From Janthinobacterium sp. J1-1 (GTDB taxonomy: Bacteria; Pseudomonadota; Gammaproteobacteria; Burkholderiales; Burkholderiaceae_D), in assembly GCF_030944405.1 (NCBI RefSeq), contig NZ_CP132339.1:3534001-3598000 (forward strand): a stretch of 64,000 bases of DNA. The letters run 5' to 3'. Of the stretch, positions 8,891 to 17,238 are shown piece by piece (within the stretch, counting starts at the first letter, position 1; each line of letters starts with the position of its first letter). A program made the translations under genes and the position numbers. Below the pieces are notes generated by a model. That model ran no database searches and was not told the DNA's origin. It worked only from the letters and a program-made list of their open reading frames with translations.

Positions 8891-9589
8891 TTATGCGATG
8901 GAGGCGGGTGGCAGCGGATAGTGGACGCCGTATTGCTCGACCCAGTCCATGTAGTCGGCACGCGCGCCCGGGAAATTGATCATGCGCCAGGCCGCCATGT
9001 CCTTGTTGCCGCCATGGGCCGGGTCGCAGAAATAGCCTTCGCGCGTGTTTTGCAGCAATTGCTTGAAGAACACGGTGGCCGGTACTTCGCCGATCGGCAA
9101 AGTACCTTTTTCCAGTTCGGCGACCAGCGCGTCACGCTGCGCCACGGGCAGCTCGGCATAGGCCTTGCCGGTCTTGCGCTGCACGGCCTGCGCGAAGCCG
9201 GGCAGGGCGCTGCGGTACAGTTCGCGCGGCGCCATATGGAACTGGTAGCCGAATTCGTCCGGCGCGTCGACAAACGGCGCCTGCATGAACCACAGCTTGC
9301 CGTAGGCATAGGGCGTATCCATCTGCAGGTCGATGAACTCATGCACGCCAGCCTGCAGCGCGCCAGGGCCTTCCGCATCGGCCGGGATCAGGCGGTCGAC
9401 CAGCGCGCACAAGGTGGCCCATTCGGCGGCGTTGAAATAGGTGGGCTGGTAGGGCTTGTCCTGCCCGTCGCCGGTGGCCAGCACCGTGCCGGCCGTGCCG
9501 ATGGCGCCGATGGCGGCTGCGACGGGAACGGCGATGGCCGCCTTGCGCAGGAAATTGCGTCTCTGCGGAGAGATGCCGATGACTTTCAT
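8891..9589 (-). CDS. Gluconate 2-dehydrogenase subunit 3 family protein (Tat-exported)
   Basis: Small subunit of the flavocytochrome complex, 232 residues. The twin-arginine signal RRNFLRKA near residue 10, followed by an Ala/Val-rich stretch, marks Tat export; family members chaperone the folded flavoprotein across the membrane. The body contains the ALVDRLIPADAEGPGA-type start common to subunit 3. First gene of the operon 9589-5725. The upstream region to 9895 has an AT-rich block around 9630-9680 that could hold the promoter, though I cannot assign -35/-10 boxes with confidence. Confidence 0.88.
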   Translation of the reverse strand: MKVIGISPQRRNFLRKAAIAVPVAAAIGAIGTAGTVLATGDGQDKPYQPTYFNAAEWATLCALVDRLIPADAEGPGALQAGVHEFIDLQMDTPYAYGKLWFMQAPFVDAPDEFGYQFHMAPRELYRSALPGFAQAVQRKTGKAYAELPVAQRDALVAELEKGTLPIGEVPATVFFKQLLQNTREGYFCDPAHGGNKDMAAWRMINFPGARADYMDWVEQYGVHYPLPPASIA

Positions 9590-9801
9590 GTAAAGCTCCT
9601 ATGGCTGTATGGCTTGGAGGATGCGCATCATAACATTTTCAGTCATGTATAGTACATAAATGAACTAAGTAGTCGTGCGTAGAACGGAATGAAACAGTGT
9701 CAACATGGTTGCATTACAGCATGTTGAACCGTGCGAGGATATGGCAAAAAGATAGGGAGGGGCGCCGTGGTGGCGAAGGCGGGCTGGAGAGAGGGTAGAT
9801 A

Positions 9802-9872
9802 GTCAGGGGGCAGACCCGACGGGGGACTACGTCCCAGTGGGACGTAGTGCGATCGCGAAGCGACTGACCCCG
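9802..9872. repeat. Palindromic intergenic element (REP-like)
   Basis: The 306-bp gap 9590-9895 has no gene. Near its end lies a compact element: a perfect 9-bp hairpin (CTACGTCCC-AGT-GGGACGTAG, 9827-9847), then a GCGATCGC palindrome (9849-9856), flanked by a CAGACCCGACGGGGG run and a CTGACCCC run. I recall similar elements in Oxalobacteraceae intergenic regions, so it is probably a dispersed REP-like repeat; no second copy was noticed in this window. Confidence 0.5.
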
Positions 9873-9895
9873 GAATTTCGCTGCTGACAGTTGAC

Positions 9896-10918
9896 TTAAA
9901 ATTCCACGATACGCCGTTCGCGCATCGCCTGCGTCATGGCAATCCCCAGCCGCGTCGCTTCGGTGGCGTCATTCAAGGTCAGCGACAGGGTGCGCCGGCC
10001 CAGCGCCGCGTCGGTAAACTCCTGCGCCTCGATCAGAAAGGCGTCGGCAAAGCGGGCATAGAAGTCGGGCGTGCATTCATTGCGCACGCCGTGCGCGTCC
10101 GAAATTTCCACGCGGTTCAGGCGCGGATTGCTGCCCACGGCGAGGCGTCCGCTGGTGCCGAACACTTCGGTCAGCGTTTCGTGGCCGTGCGCCAGGGTGC
10201 GCGAGGCCATGAAGGTGGCCATGCTGCCGTCGGAGAACTCGACCGTCGCCAGGCCGTTGTCGACGTCGCCGTATTCCTGCAGGCCCTTGTGGATGGCGTT
10301 GGTGCCGCTGGCATACACGCGGGTGGGCGTGGGGTTGCCCAGCAGCCAGCGCGCCAGGTCGATATCGTGCACGCTGCAGTCCAGAAAGATGCCGCCGCTG
10401 GTGGGCGCAAAGCGCATGAAGGCGCCGCTGGGGTCGTTCTGGTCGCAGGTTTGCGAGCGTACCAGGTAAGGCTTGCCGATCAGGCCCTGGGCGATCTTTT
10501 GCTGCGCGTCATGGTAGCTCGTATCGAAGCGGCGCACGAAGCCGATCATGGTGGTCAAGTGCGGATGGCGCGCCGCTTCCGCTTCCACTTTCAAACAATC
10601 GGCCAGGTCCAGCGACAGCGGCTTTTCGCAGAACACGTGCTTGCCGGCGCGCAGGGCGGCGATGATCTGGTCCGGGTGCATCGACGTCGGCGTGACGAGG
10701 AAGACGGCGTCCAGGCCCGGGTGGGACAGCAGGGCGTCATAGTCGGCATAGCCGTTGGTGATGCCCAGTTCGCGCGCGGCCCAGTCCAGTTCGGCTGGCA
10801 CGGGGCTGCAGGCGGCGACGACGTCGGCGTTCGGCACGCGCTGCGCCAGGTTGATGGCGTGGCGCTGGCCCAGCCGGCCCAGGCCGACGATGCCGATTTT
10901 CAAGCTTGTATTTGACAT
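9896..10918 (-). CDS. Gfo/Idh/MocA oxidoreductase, probable (scyllo-)inositol dehydrogenase
   Basis: NAD(P)-dependent dehydrogenase of 340 residues. The Rossmann motif GIVGLGRLG lies at the N-terminus, the catalytic-Lys signature CEKPLSLD follows near residue 100, and the metal-free sugar-site motif (GIFLDCSVHDIDLARWL, with Asp and His) near 180. The start is set at ATG 10918, not the upstream in-frame codon at 10963, because GGAGA stands 6 bp before it and the protein then begins at the Rossmann strand. It follows iolG by 14 bp in the same transcript. Given the context it probably oxidises an inositol isomer (scyllo or D-chiro) to feed the pathway; the exact isomer is an inference. Confidence 0.85.
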   Translation of the reverse strand: MSNTSLKIGIVGLGRLGQRHAINLAQRVPNADVVAACSPVPAELDWAARELGITNGYADYDALLSHPGLDAVFLVTPTSMHPDQIIAALRAGKHVFCEKPLSLDLADCLKVEAEAARHPHLTTMIGFVRRFDTSYHDAQQKIAQGLIGKPYLVRSQTCDQNDPSGAFMRFAPTSGGIFLDCSVHDIDLARWLLGNPTPTRVYASGTNAIHKGLQEYGDVDNGLATVEFSDGSMATFMASRTLAHGHETLTEVFGTSGRLAVGSNPRLNRVEISDAHGVRNECTPDFYARFADAFLIEAQEFTDAALGRRTLSLTLNDATEATRLGIAMTQAMRERRIVEF

Positions 10919-10932
10919 GTGTTCTCCAATCT

Positions 10933-11919
10933 TCACAGGGTGACGACGCGCTGTTCGCGCCACGACAGGGTCGCCGCTTCGGCCAGTTCAAGCGCCTTCA
11001 GGCCGTCTTCGACGGTGGTGCGCAATGGCGTGCCATGGCTCAAGGCGTCAAAGAAATGCGCCATTTCCTGCGCATAGGCGACGCGGTAGCGTTCGAGGAA
11101 GAAGTCTTCCGGCTTGTCCACGCTGACATTCACCGCGCCATAGGCCGTCACTTCGGTCGGCTTGTGGTTGCCCGCCTGCAGCATCCCCTTGCTGCCCAGC
11201 ACTTCGAAGCGCTGGTCGTAGCCGTAGGCGGCGCGGCGCGTGGCATTGATCTGGCACAGGCGGCCGCTGGCGGTGCGGATAGTGACCACGGCCGTATCGA
11301 GGTCGCCCGCCTCGCCGATGGCGGGGTCGACCAGGCAACTGCCGGTGGCGTGCACGCTGACGGCGGCGTCGTCGAGGATCCAGCGGAAGATGTCGAAGTC
11401 GTGGATCAGCATGTCCTTGAAGATGCCGCCCGATACCTTGATATAGCTGACCGGCGGTGGACCCGGATCGCGGCTGGTGACGATCAGCAATTCCGGCGTG
11501 CCGATTTCACCGGCTTCGATGCGCTTTTTCAGGGCATTGAAAGTGGGGTCGTAGCGTCGCTGGAAGCCCAGCATGCACAGCACGCCCGCTTCCTTGGCGG
11601 CGGCGGCGCAGGCGCGCGCGCGATCTATCGTCAGGTCGACCGGCTTTTCGCAAAAGATGGCCTTGCCGGCGGCGGCCGAGCGCAGTATCAGGTCGGCATG
11701 GGTGTCGGTGCTGGACGCGATCACGACCGCCTTGACCTCCGGGTCGGCCAGCGCGGCCTCGATCGTGGCGCTGCTGCCACCATGGATGGCGGCCAGCGCG
11801 GCGGCCGCTTCGGCGTTGACATCGACGACGTACTTGAATTGTACGCCGGCCTGGGCCGCCAGGTTGGCGGCGTGGATCTTGCCGATGCGGCCGGCGCCAA
11901 ACAATGCTACTTGGATCAT
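10933..11919 (-). CDS. iolG: myo-Inositol 2-dehydrogenase
   Basis: Oxidises myo-inositol to 2-keto-myo-inositol (scyllo-inosose) with NAD, the first step of inositol catabolism. It is 328 residues long from ATG 11919, preceded by AGGAGAAC; the 12 residues upstream in the open frame are discarded. Rossmann motif ALFGAGRIG, catalytic CEKPVDLT near residue 95, and the substrate loop GGIFKDMLIHDFDIFRWIL near 170 (Asp/His pair). Closest in pattern to bacterial IolG. Transcribed divergently from the inositol ABC importer across a 233-bp AT-rich control region, and followed by a second dehydrogenase of the same fold. Confidence 0.9.
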   Translation of the reverse strand: MIQVALFGAGRIGKIHAANLAAQAGVQFKYVVDVNAEAAAALAAIHGGSSATIEAALADPEVKAVVIASSTDTHADLILRSAAAGKAIFCEKPVDLTIDRARACAAAAKEAGVLCMLGFQRRYDPTFNALKKRIEAGEIGTPELLIVTSRDPGPPPVSYIKVSGGIFKDMLIHDFDIFRWILDDAAVSVHATGSCLVDPAIGEAGDLDTAVVTIRTASGRLCQINATRRAAYGYDQRFEVLGSKGMLQAGNHKPTEVTAYGAVNVSVDKPEDFFLERYRVAYAQEMAHFFDALSHGTPLRTTVEDGLKALELAEAATLSWREQRVVTL

Positions 11920-12152
11920 CTGTGTTCTCCTGTTGTGGTGTGGATCGTCTCGCAATAATTATAAGAGCGATTTCAAAAAACAGAAACAATTTTCTATTTG
12001 AAAAAATCTTGAAATTTTCATTGCGTTTGTCGTAAGCCTGGACTAATCTATGCGCAGTGCACCGGACTGCATGCCGCAAAGGTGGAGCAGGCCGGTGTCA
12101 CCCTTCATCAAAAGCTGACAACTATAAAAATTAATCCATCTAGGAGACATTC
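11920..12152. promoter_or_regulatory. Divergent control region of the inositol locus
   Basis: A 233-bp gap between iolG (leftward) and the importer operon (rightward). Its centre (about 11955-12030) is sharply AT-rich in a GC-rich genome. It contains a TGAAATTTTCA near-palindrome (12010-12020) and mirrored TTTCAAAAAA/TTTGAAAAAA segments, plausible operator half-sites. No iol regulator gene is in the window, so the cognate protein is unknown. TAGGAGAC at 12141-12148 is the ribosome binding site of the binding-protein gene. Confidence 0.5.
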
Positions 12153-13202
12153 ATGTATAGCATCAAGAGCAAGGGTTTGTTGAAGTGCCTGGCCATCGCC
12201 GCCATGGGCGCCAGCCTGGGATTGAGCAGCGGCGCCAGCCATGCGGCCGGCGAGAAATTCGTGATGGTCAGCCATGCGCCGGACTCCGATTCCTGGTGGA
12301 ACACCATCAAGAACGCCATCAAGCAGGCCGGCGAAGACTTCAATGTCACGGTCGACTACCGCAACCCGCCGAATGGCGACCTGGCCGACATGGCGCGCCT
12401 GATCGAGCAATCGGCGGCGCGCAACTACGATGGCCTGATCGCCGACATCGCCGACTTCAGCGTGCTGCAAAAACCGCTGGGCACGGTGGTGGCGAAGAAA
12501 ATCCTGCTCGTCACCATCAACTCGGGCACCCTGGCGCAAAGCGAACAGCTCAAAGCCATCATGCACGTCGGCCAGCCTGAATATGACGCGGGCCTGGGCG
12601 CCGGCAAGCGCGCCAAGGAGGCGGGCATCAAGTCCTTCGTGTGCGTGAATCACTATGCGATGAATGCCTCGTCGTTCGAACGCTGCCGCGGTTTTGCCGA
12701 TGCGCTCGGCGTCGACTTCAAGTCGTCCACGCTGGACACCAACGGCGTCGATCCTGGCGTGATCGAAAGCAAGGTCAGCGCCTATCTGCGCAGCAATCCG
12801 AAGACCCAGGCCGTGCTGGCGCTGGGACCGGATTCGGCGCCGCCGGCCATGCGCGCGGTGGAAAAAATGGGTCTGAAGGGCAAGATGTATTTCGCCAGCT
12901 TCGACTTGTCCGATGAAATCGCCAAGGGCATCAAGGACGGCAGCATCCAGTTCGCGATCGACCAGCAGCCCTACCTGCAAGGCTATATCCCGGTCGCCGT
13001 GATGGCCATCATGAAGCAGCAGAAGATCACCGACCTGGCCAAGGTCAAGGAAATCCTGATCGCCAATCCGAAGTACCAGGCGCGCCTGGCCGAATACGGC
13101 CTGGCTCCCATCTATGGCCCGCGCCACATCAGTTCCGGCCCCGGCTTCGTGACCAAGGACAACATCTCCAAGGTCGAGAAGTACGCCGGGCAATTCCGCT
13201 AA
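12153..13202 (+). CDS. Inositol/sugar ABC transporter, periplasmic binding protein
   Basis: Captures substrate in the periplasm for the two genes downstream. 349 residues, signal peptide cleaved after about residue 32 (SGASHAAG). The mature protein follows the ribose-binding fold (Peripla_BP_4): KFVMVSHAPDSDSWW with paired Trp for ring stacking, then GLIADIADF, IMHVGQPEYDAG and FAIDQQPYLQGY, the usual ligand-loop segments. Leading the operon with iolCDEBA makes inositol the likely ligand. It is separated from the permease by 137 bp containing two stem-loops, a common way to raise binding-protein level over permease. Confidence 0.88.
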   Translation: MYSIKSKGLLKCLAIAAMGASLGLSSGASHAAGEKFVMVSHAPDSDSWWNTIKNAIKQAGEDFNVTVDYRNPPNGDLADMARLIEQSAARNYDGLIADIADFSVLQKPLGTVVAKKILLVTINSGTLAQSEQLKAIMHVGQPEYDAGLGAGKRAKEAGIKSFVCVNHYAMNASSFERCRGFADALGVDFKSSTLDTNGVDPGVIESKVSAYLRSNPKTQAVLALGPDSAPPAMRAVEKMGLKGKMYFASFDLSDEIAKGIKDGSIQFAIDQQPYLQGYIPVAVMAIMKQQKITDLAKVKEILIANPKYQARLAEYGLAPIYGPRHISSGPGFVTKDNISKVEKYAGQFR

Positions 13203-13218
13203 TCCAAAAGTCTGCCAG

Positions 13219-13246
13219 CGGCCCGCAGCGTCTCGCTGGCGGGCCG
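13219..13246 (+). promoter_or_regulatory. Intercistronic stem-loop after the binding-protein gene
   Basis: A 12-bp stem (CGGCCCGC-AGCG with CGCT-[G]-GCGGGCCG, one bulged G) and a TCT loop, 17 bp after the binding-protein stop, with no T-run. It probably protects the upstream message or attenuates read-through to the permease. Confidence 0.6.
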
Positions 13247-13253
13247 GTTCCAG

Positions 13254-13278
13254 CGCCGCGCCACGTGCGTGGGCGGCG
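13254..13278 (+). promoter_or_regulatory. Second intercistronic stem-loop
   Basis: CGCCG-CG-CCAC pairs with GTGG-G-CGGCG around a GTGC loop, immediately after the first hairpin. The two together look like a processing or stabilising element between the binding protein and permease genes. Confidence 0.45.
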
Positions 13279-13339
13279 CGTCGGATACGTACGCCTGGCG
13301 TCCGTATTTCTGGCAAACAAGTAACTGAAAGGACATCAC

Positions 13340-14494
13340 ATGACTGCGCTTAAATCCAGCCTGGCCGCCCCCGGCGTGACCCCGGCCCTGAAGCAGGCCG
13401 CGCCTGCCGCCGACGAACGGGTCGGCAAGACCAGCCGCGCCAAGCAACTGTTCGGCCGGCCCGAATTCGCCTCCATCTCCGGCACGGTGCTGGTGTTTGC
13501 GTTCTTTATCATTACCGCCGGCGACTCCGGCATGTTCAACCTTGACGGCGTGGTCAACTGGATGCAGGTGGCGTCCTACCTGGGCATCATCGCCATCGGC
13601 GCCTGCCTGTTGATGATCGCCGGTGAGTTCGACCTGTCAATCGGCTCCATGATCGGCTTTGCCGGCATGATGATCGCCATCCCCACCATCTATTTCCAGT
13701 GGCCGCTGTGGGCGGCCATCGTGTTCGCGTTTGCCGGTTCGATGGCGCTGGGCTGGCTGAACGGCTATATCGTCATCAAGACGCGCCTGCCGTCGTTCAT
13801 CGTCACCCTGGCCTTTCTGTTCATCCTGCGCGGCCTGACCCTGGCGCTGTCGATCATGTTTGCCAACCGTACCATCGTCAGCGGCGTGGGCGATTTGGCG
13901 GCCAACGACTGGCTGGCCAGCCTGCTGTTCCAGGGTAATGTTGCCACCGGCCTGTTCCACTGGCTGGGCGCCCACGGCTGGATCGCCGTGCTCGACGACG
14001 GCTCGCCGCTGGTCAAAGGCATCCCGAAAGTGATCGCCTGGTGGGTCGTGCTGGCCGGCGCCGCCGCCTTCGTGCTGTCGCGTACCCGCTTCGGCAACTG
14101 GATGTTCGCCGTCGGCGGCGACGCCAACGCGGCCAAGAACGTCGGCGTGCCGGTGCGCAAAGTGAAAATCTCGCTGTTCGTCTTCACCGCCTTCTGCGCC
14201 TGCCTGTTTGCTACCTTGCAAGTGTGCGACATCGGCTCGGCCGCCGCCGACCGCGGCATGCAAAAGGAATTCGAAGCCATTATCGCGGCCGTCATCGGCG
14301 GCGCCTTGCTGACCGGCGGCTACGGCTCGGTGGTCGGCGCCTGCTTCGGCGCGCTGATCTTCGGCGTGGTGCAGATCGGCATCACCTACACCAATATCAA
14401 TTCGGACTGGTTCCGCGTGTTCCTCGGCGTGATGCTGCTGATCGCGGTGCTGTTCAATAACTTTGTACGCTCACGCGTCACGGAATCGAGGTAA
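13340..14494 (+). CDS. Inositol/sugar ABC transporter permease (RbsC type)
   Basis: Membrane channel subunit, 384 residues with about ten hydrophobic segments after an N-terminal cytoplasmic tail of about 45 residues. Family hallmarks include GEFDLSIGSMIGFAGM (periplasmic/TM3 region), RLPSFIVTLAFLFILRGL, and the C-terminal EFEAIIAAVIGGALLTGGYGS-type coupling segment that contacts the ATPase. The ATG at 13340 follows AAGGAC. The ATPase starts 4 bp after the stop. Cognate partners are the binding protein upstream and the single-domain ATPase downstream. Confidence 0.9.
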   Translation: MTALKSSLAAPGVTPALKQAAPAADERVGKTSRAKQLFGRPEFASISGTVLVFAFFIITAGDSGMFNLDGVVNWMQVASYLGIIAIGACLLMIAGEFDLSIGSMIGFAGMMIAIPTIYFQWPLWAAIVFAFAGSMALGWLNGYIVIKTRLPSFIVTLAFLFILRGLTLALSIMFANRTIVSGVGDLAANDWLASLLFQGNVATGLFHWLGAHGWIAVLDDGSPLVKGIPKVIAWWVVLAGAAAFVLSRTRFGNWMFAVGGDANAAKNVGVPVRKVKISLFVFTAFCACLFATLQVCDIGSAAADRGMQKEFEAIIAAVIGGALLTGGYGSVVGACFGALIFGVVQIGITYTNINSDWFRVFLGVMLLIAVLFNNFVRSRVTESR

Positions 14495-14497
14495 ATC

Positions 14498-15283
14498 ATG
14501 AGCGACCATATTCTTGCCCTGGAAAATGTCAGCAAGCGTTTCGGCTCCGTGCTGGCGCTGCAGAACATCACCATGCGGTTGAAAGAGGGCGAAGTGCACT
14601 GCTTGCTGGGCGATAACGGCGCCGGCAAGTCAACCCTGATCAAGACCCTGGCCGGCGTGCACAAGCCGACCGAAGGCCAGTACCTGGTCGACGGCAAGCC
14701 GGTGGTGTTCAATTCGCCCAGCGAAGCGCTGGACATGGGCGTGGCCACGGTGTACCAGGACCTGGCGCTGGTGCCGCTGCTGTCGGTGGCGCGCAATTTC
14801 TTCATGGGCCGCGAGCCGATGAAAAAACTGCTGGGCCTGGTGCCCGTGATGGACATCGATTATGCGGCCGAGACGGCACGCGCCAAGCTGGCCGAGATGG
14901 GCATCATGGTGCGCGACCCGCACCAGGCCATCGGCACCATGTCGGGCGGTGAAAAGCAGTGCCTGGCGATTGCCCGCGCGATCCACTTTGGCGCCCGCGT
15001 GCTGATCCTCGATGAACCGACGGCGGCACTGGGCGTGAAGCAATCGTTCAATGTGCTCAAACTGATCTACAAGGCGCGCGAACGGGGGATTTCCGTGATC
15101 TTCATTACCCACAATGTGCACCACGCGTATCCGGTCGGCGACTCGTTCACCCTGCTGAACCGGGGCAAGTCGCTCGGTACGTTCACCAAGGATACGGTGA
15201 CCAAGGACGCCTTGCTCGACATGATGGCGGGCGGCGAGGAAATGCAAACGCTGATGAGCGAACTCGACGGCGTCACGATTTAA
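14498..15283 (+). CDS. Inositol/sugar ABC transporter ATP-binding protein (single ABC domain)
   Basis: Energises the importer. 261 residues with one complete ABC cassette: Walker [10 protein letters not shown] (38-46), Q-loop YQDLALVP, signature SGGEKQ (from 149), Walker B ILDEPTAA (Asp172-Glu173) and the switch His in [10 protein letters not shown]. Most sugar importers of this class (RbsA, MglA, XylG) have two fused cassettes of about 500 residues; this has one, as in the FrcA-like group, so two copies would form the working dimer. Start ATG 14498, 3 bp past the permease stop. Confidence 0.9.
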   Translation: MSDHILALENVSKRFGSVLALQNITMRLKEGEVHCLLGDNGAGKSTLIKTLAGVHKPTEGQYLVDGKPVVFNSPSEALDMGVATVYQDLALVPLLSVARNFFMGREPMKKLLGLVPVMDIDYAAETARAKLAEMGIMVRDPHQAIGTMSGGEKQCLAIARAIHFGARVLILDEPTAALGVKQSFNVLKLIYKARERGISVIFITHNVHHAYPVGDSFTLLNRGKSLGTFTKDTVTKDALLDMMAGGEEMQTLMSELDGVTI

Positions 15284-15291
15284 GGATAACC

Positions 15292-17238
15292 ATGAACAAT
15301 CCCACACAATTTGCTCCGGGCCGCGCGCTCGATGTGATCTGCCTGGGCCGCCTGGCGGTGGACCTGTACGCGCAGCAGATCGGCAGCACCCTGGAAGACG
15401 CCACCAGCTTCGCCAAATACCTGGGCGGCTCGTCGGCCAATATCGCCTTCGGCACGGCGCGCCTGGGCCTCAAGTCCGCCATGCTGTCGAAAGTCGGCGA
15501 CGACCATATGGGGCGTTTCCTGACCGATACCTTGTCGAAAGAAGGCTGCGATGTCAGCCATGTCGGCATCGACCACGACCGGCTGACCGCGCTGGTGATG
15601 CTGGGCATCAAGGACAAGGACACCTTTCCTTTGATTTTCTACCGCGAGAATTGCGCCGACATGGCCATCGACGCGGCGTCGGTGGACCAGGCGTTTATTG
15701 CCAGCAGCAAGGCGCTGCTGATCACCGGCACGCATTTCTCGACGGCCGCCATGCACGCCGTCAGCTCGCAGGCCTTGCGCCTGGCCCGTGCCAACAATGT
15801 GCGCACCGTGCTCGATATCGACTACCGGCCCGTGCTGTGGGGTCTGTCGGGCAAGGCCGATGGCGAAACGCGCTTTGTGTCGAACGAGGGCGTGACGCAA
15901 CATCTGCAGGGCATCCTGCCGCAGTTCGACTTGATCGTCGGCACCGAAGAGGAATTCATGATCGCCGGCGGCGGTGCCGACATCATGGCGTCCCTACAGG
16001 CGGTGCGCGCCGTCAGCGCCGCCACCCTGGTGGTCAAGCGTGGTCCGCTGGGCAGCGCCGTGATCGAGGGTGATATTCCCGCCAGCCTGGACGACGCCTA
16101 CAACTACCGCGGCGTGCGCGTGGCGGTGCTCAATGTGCTGGGCGCCGGCGACGCTTTCTTGTCCGGCTTTCTGAAAGGCTGGCTGCGCGGCGAAGACTAC
16201 GAGGCCTGCTGCCGCTATGCCAACGGCTGTGGCGCGCTGGTGGTGTCGCGCCATGGTTGCGCGCCGGCCATGCCGTCGCCCGTGGAGCTCGATTACTTCC
16301 TCGCCAACGCCGACAAGCTCACGCACCCCGACCAGGATGCGACCCTGGCGCGCCTGCACCGCACGACGGTGGCGCGCAAGCAATGGGATGAGCTGTGCGT
16401 ATTCGCGTTTGACCATCGCACGCAGTTTTTCGAACTGTCGCAGCAGGCCGGCGCGACCGAAGCGGCCATTTCAAAACTGAAACAGCTGATGGTGCGGGCC
16501 GTGGCGCAAACGCAGGAGGCCCTGCAGCTGTCGGGCAAGACCGGCGTGCTGATCGATGGCCGCTATGGCGTCGATGCCCTCAACGATGCCACCGGACGCG
16601 GCTGGTGGATCGGCCGTCCGGTGGAACTGCCGGGTTCGAATCCGCTGCAGTTCGACTGGGGCCGCTCGATCGGTTCGCACCTGGTCAGCTGGCCGAAAGA
16701 ACATGTGATCAAGTGCCTGGTACAACTGCATCCGGACGACCTGCCGGAAAACCGGCTGGAACAGGAAGCGCAGATCAAGGCCCTGTACGATGCGGCGCAA
16801 GTGAGCGGTCACGAACTGCTGCTGGAAATTATCCCGTCCGATGCCTTCCCGCAAGACGAGCACACCGTGCTGCGCGCCGTCAAGCGCCTGTACAACCTGG
16901 GCATCTATCCGGAATGGTGGAAGCTGGAAAGCCTTTCCGCGCAACAGTGGCAGGCCATCGACGCGCTGGTGCATGAGCGCGATCCGTATTGCCGTGGCGT
17001 CGTGCTGCTGGGCCTGAACGCGCCGATTTCCGAGCTGGCCGCCAGCTTCGACGAAGCGAGAGAGAGCACCACCTGCCGCGGCTTTATGGTGGGACGTACG
17101 ATCTTCCAGGAACCGAGCCGCCGCTGGCTGGCCGGCCAGATCGATGACGCCGCGTTGATTTCGCAAGTGCGCGCCAACTTCGAGCAATTGATAGTTCTGT
17201 GGCAACGCACCCGCAACCATCTGGAGCGTGCGGCATGA
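15292..17238 (+). CDS. iolC: Bifunctional 5-dehydro-2-deoxygluconokinase / DUF2090 aldolase-like protein
   Basis: Phosphorylates 5-dehydro-2-deoxygluconate in inositol catabolism. The N-terminal part (about 1-330) is a PfkB kinase: GGSSANIAFGTARLG sugar-site motif and LGAGDAF with catalytic Asp287. The C-terminal part (about 330-648) is DUF2090, a TIM-barrel related to class I/II aldolases (WDELCVFAFDHRTQFF opening, PEWWKLE, GRTIFQEPS). DUF2090 is thought to act as the 5-dehydro-2-deoxyphosphogluconate aldolase (IolJ role), and no separate iolJ is present. Start ATG 15292 with AAGGA upstream; the stop overlaps iolD by ATGA. Confidence 0.93.
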   Translation: MNNPTQFAPGRALDVICLGRLAVDLYAQQIGSTLEDATSFAKYLGGSSANIAFGTARLGLKSAMLSKVGDDHMGRFLTDTLSKEGCDVSHVGIDHDRLTALVMLGIKDKDTFPLIFYRENCADMAIDAASVDQAFIASSKALLITGTHFSTAAMHAVSSQALRLARANNVRTVLDIDYRPVLWGLSGKADGETRFVSNEGVTQHLQGILPQFDLIVGTEEEFMIAGGGADIMASLQAVRAVSAATLVVKRGPLGSAVIEGDIPASLDDAYNYRGVRVAVLNVLGAGDAFLSGFLKGWLRGEDYEACCRYANGCGALVVSRHGCAPAMPSPVELDYFLANADKLTHPDQDATLARLHRTTVARKQWDELCVFAFDHRTQFFELSQQAGATEAAISKLKQLMVRAVAQTQEALQLSGKTGVLIDGRYGVDALNDATGRGWWIGRPVELPGSNPLQFDWGRSIGSHLVSWPKEHVIKCLVQLHPDDLPENRLEQEAQIKALYDAAQVSGHELLLEIIPSDAFPQDEHTVLRAVKRLYNLGIYPEWWKLESLSAQQWQAIDALVHERDPYCRGVVLLGLNAPISELAASFDEARESTTCRGFMVGRTIFQEPSRRWLAGQIDDAALISQVRANFEQLIVLWQRTRNHLERAA

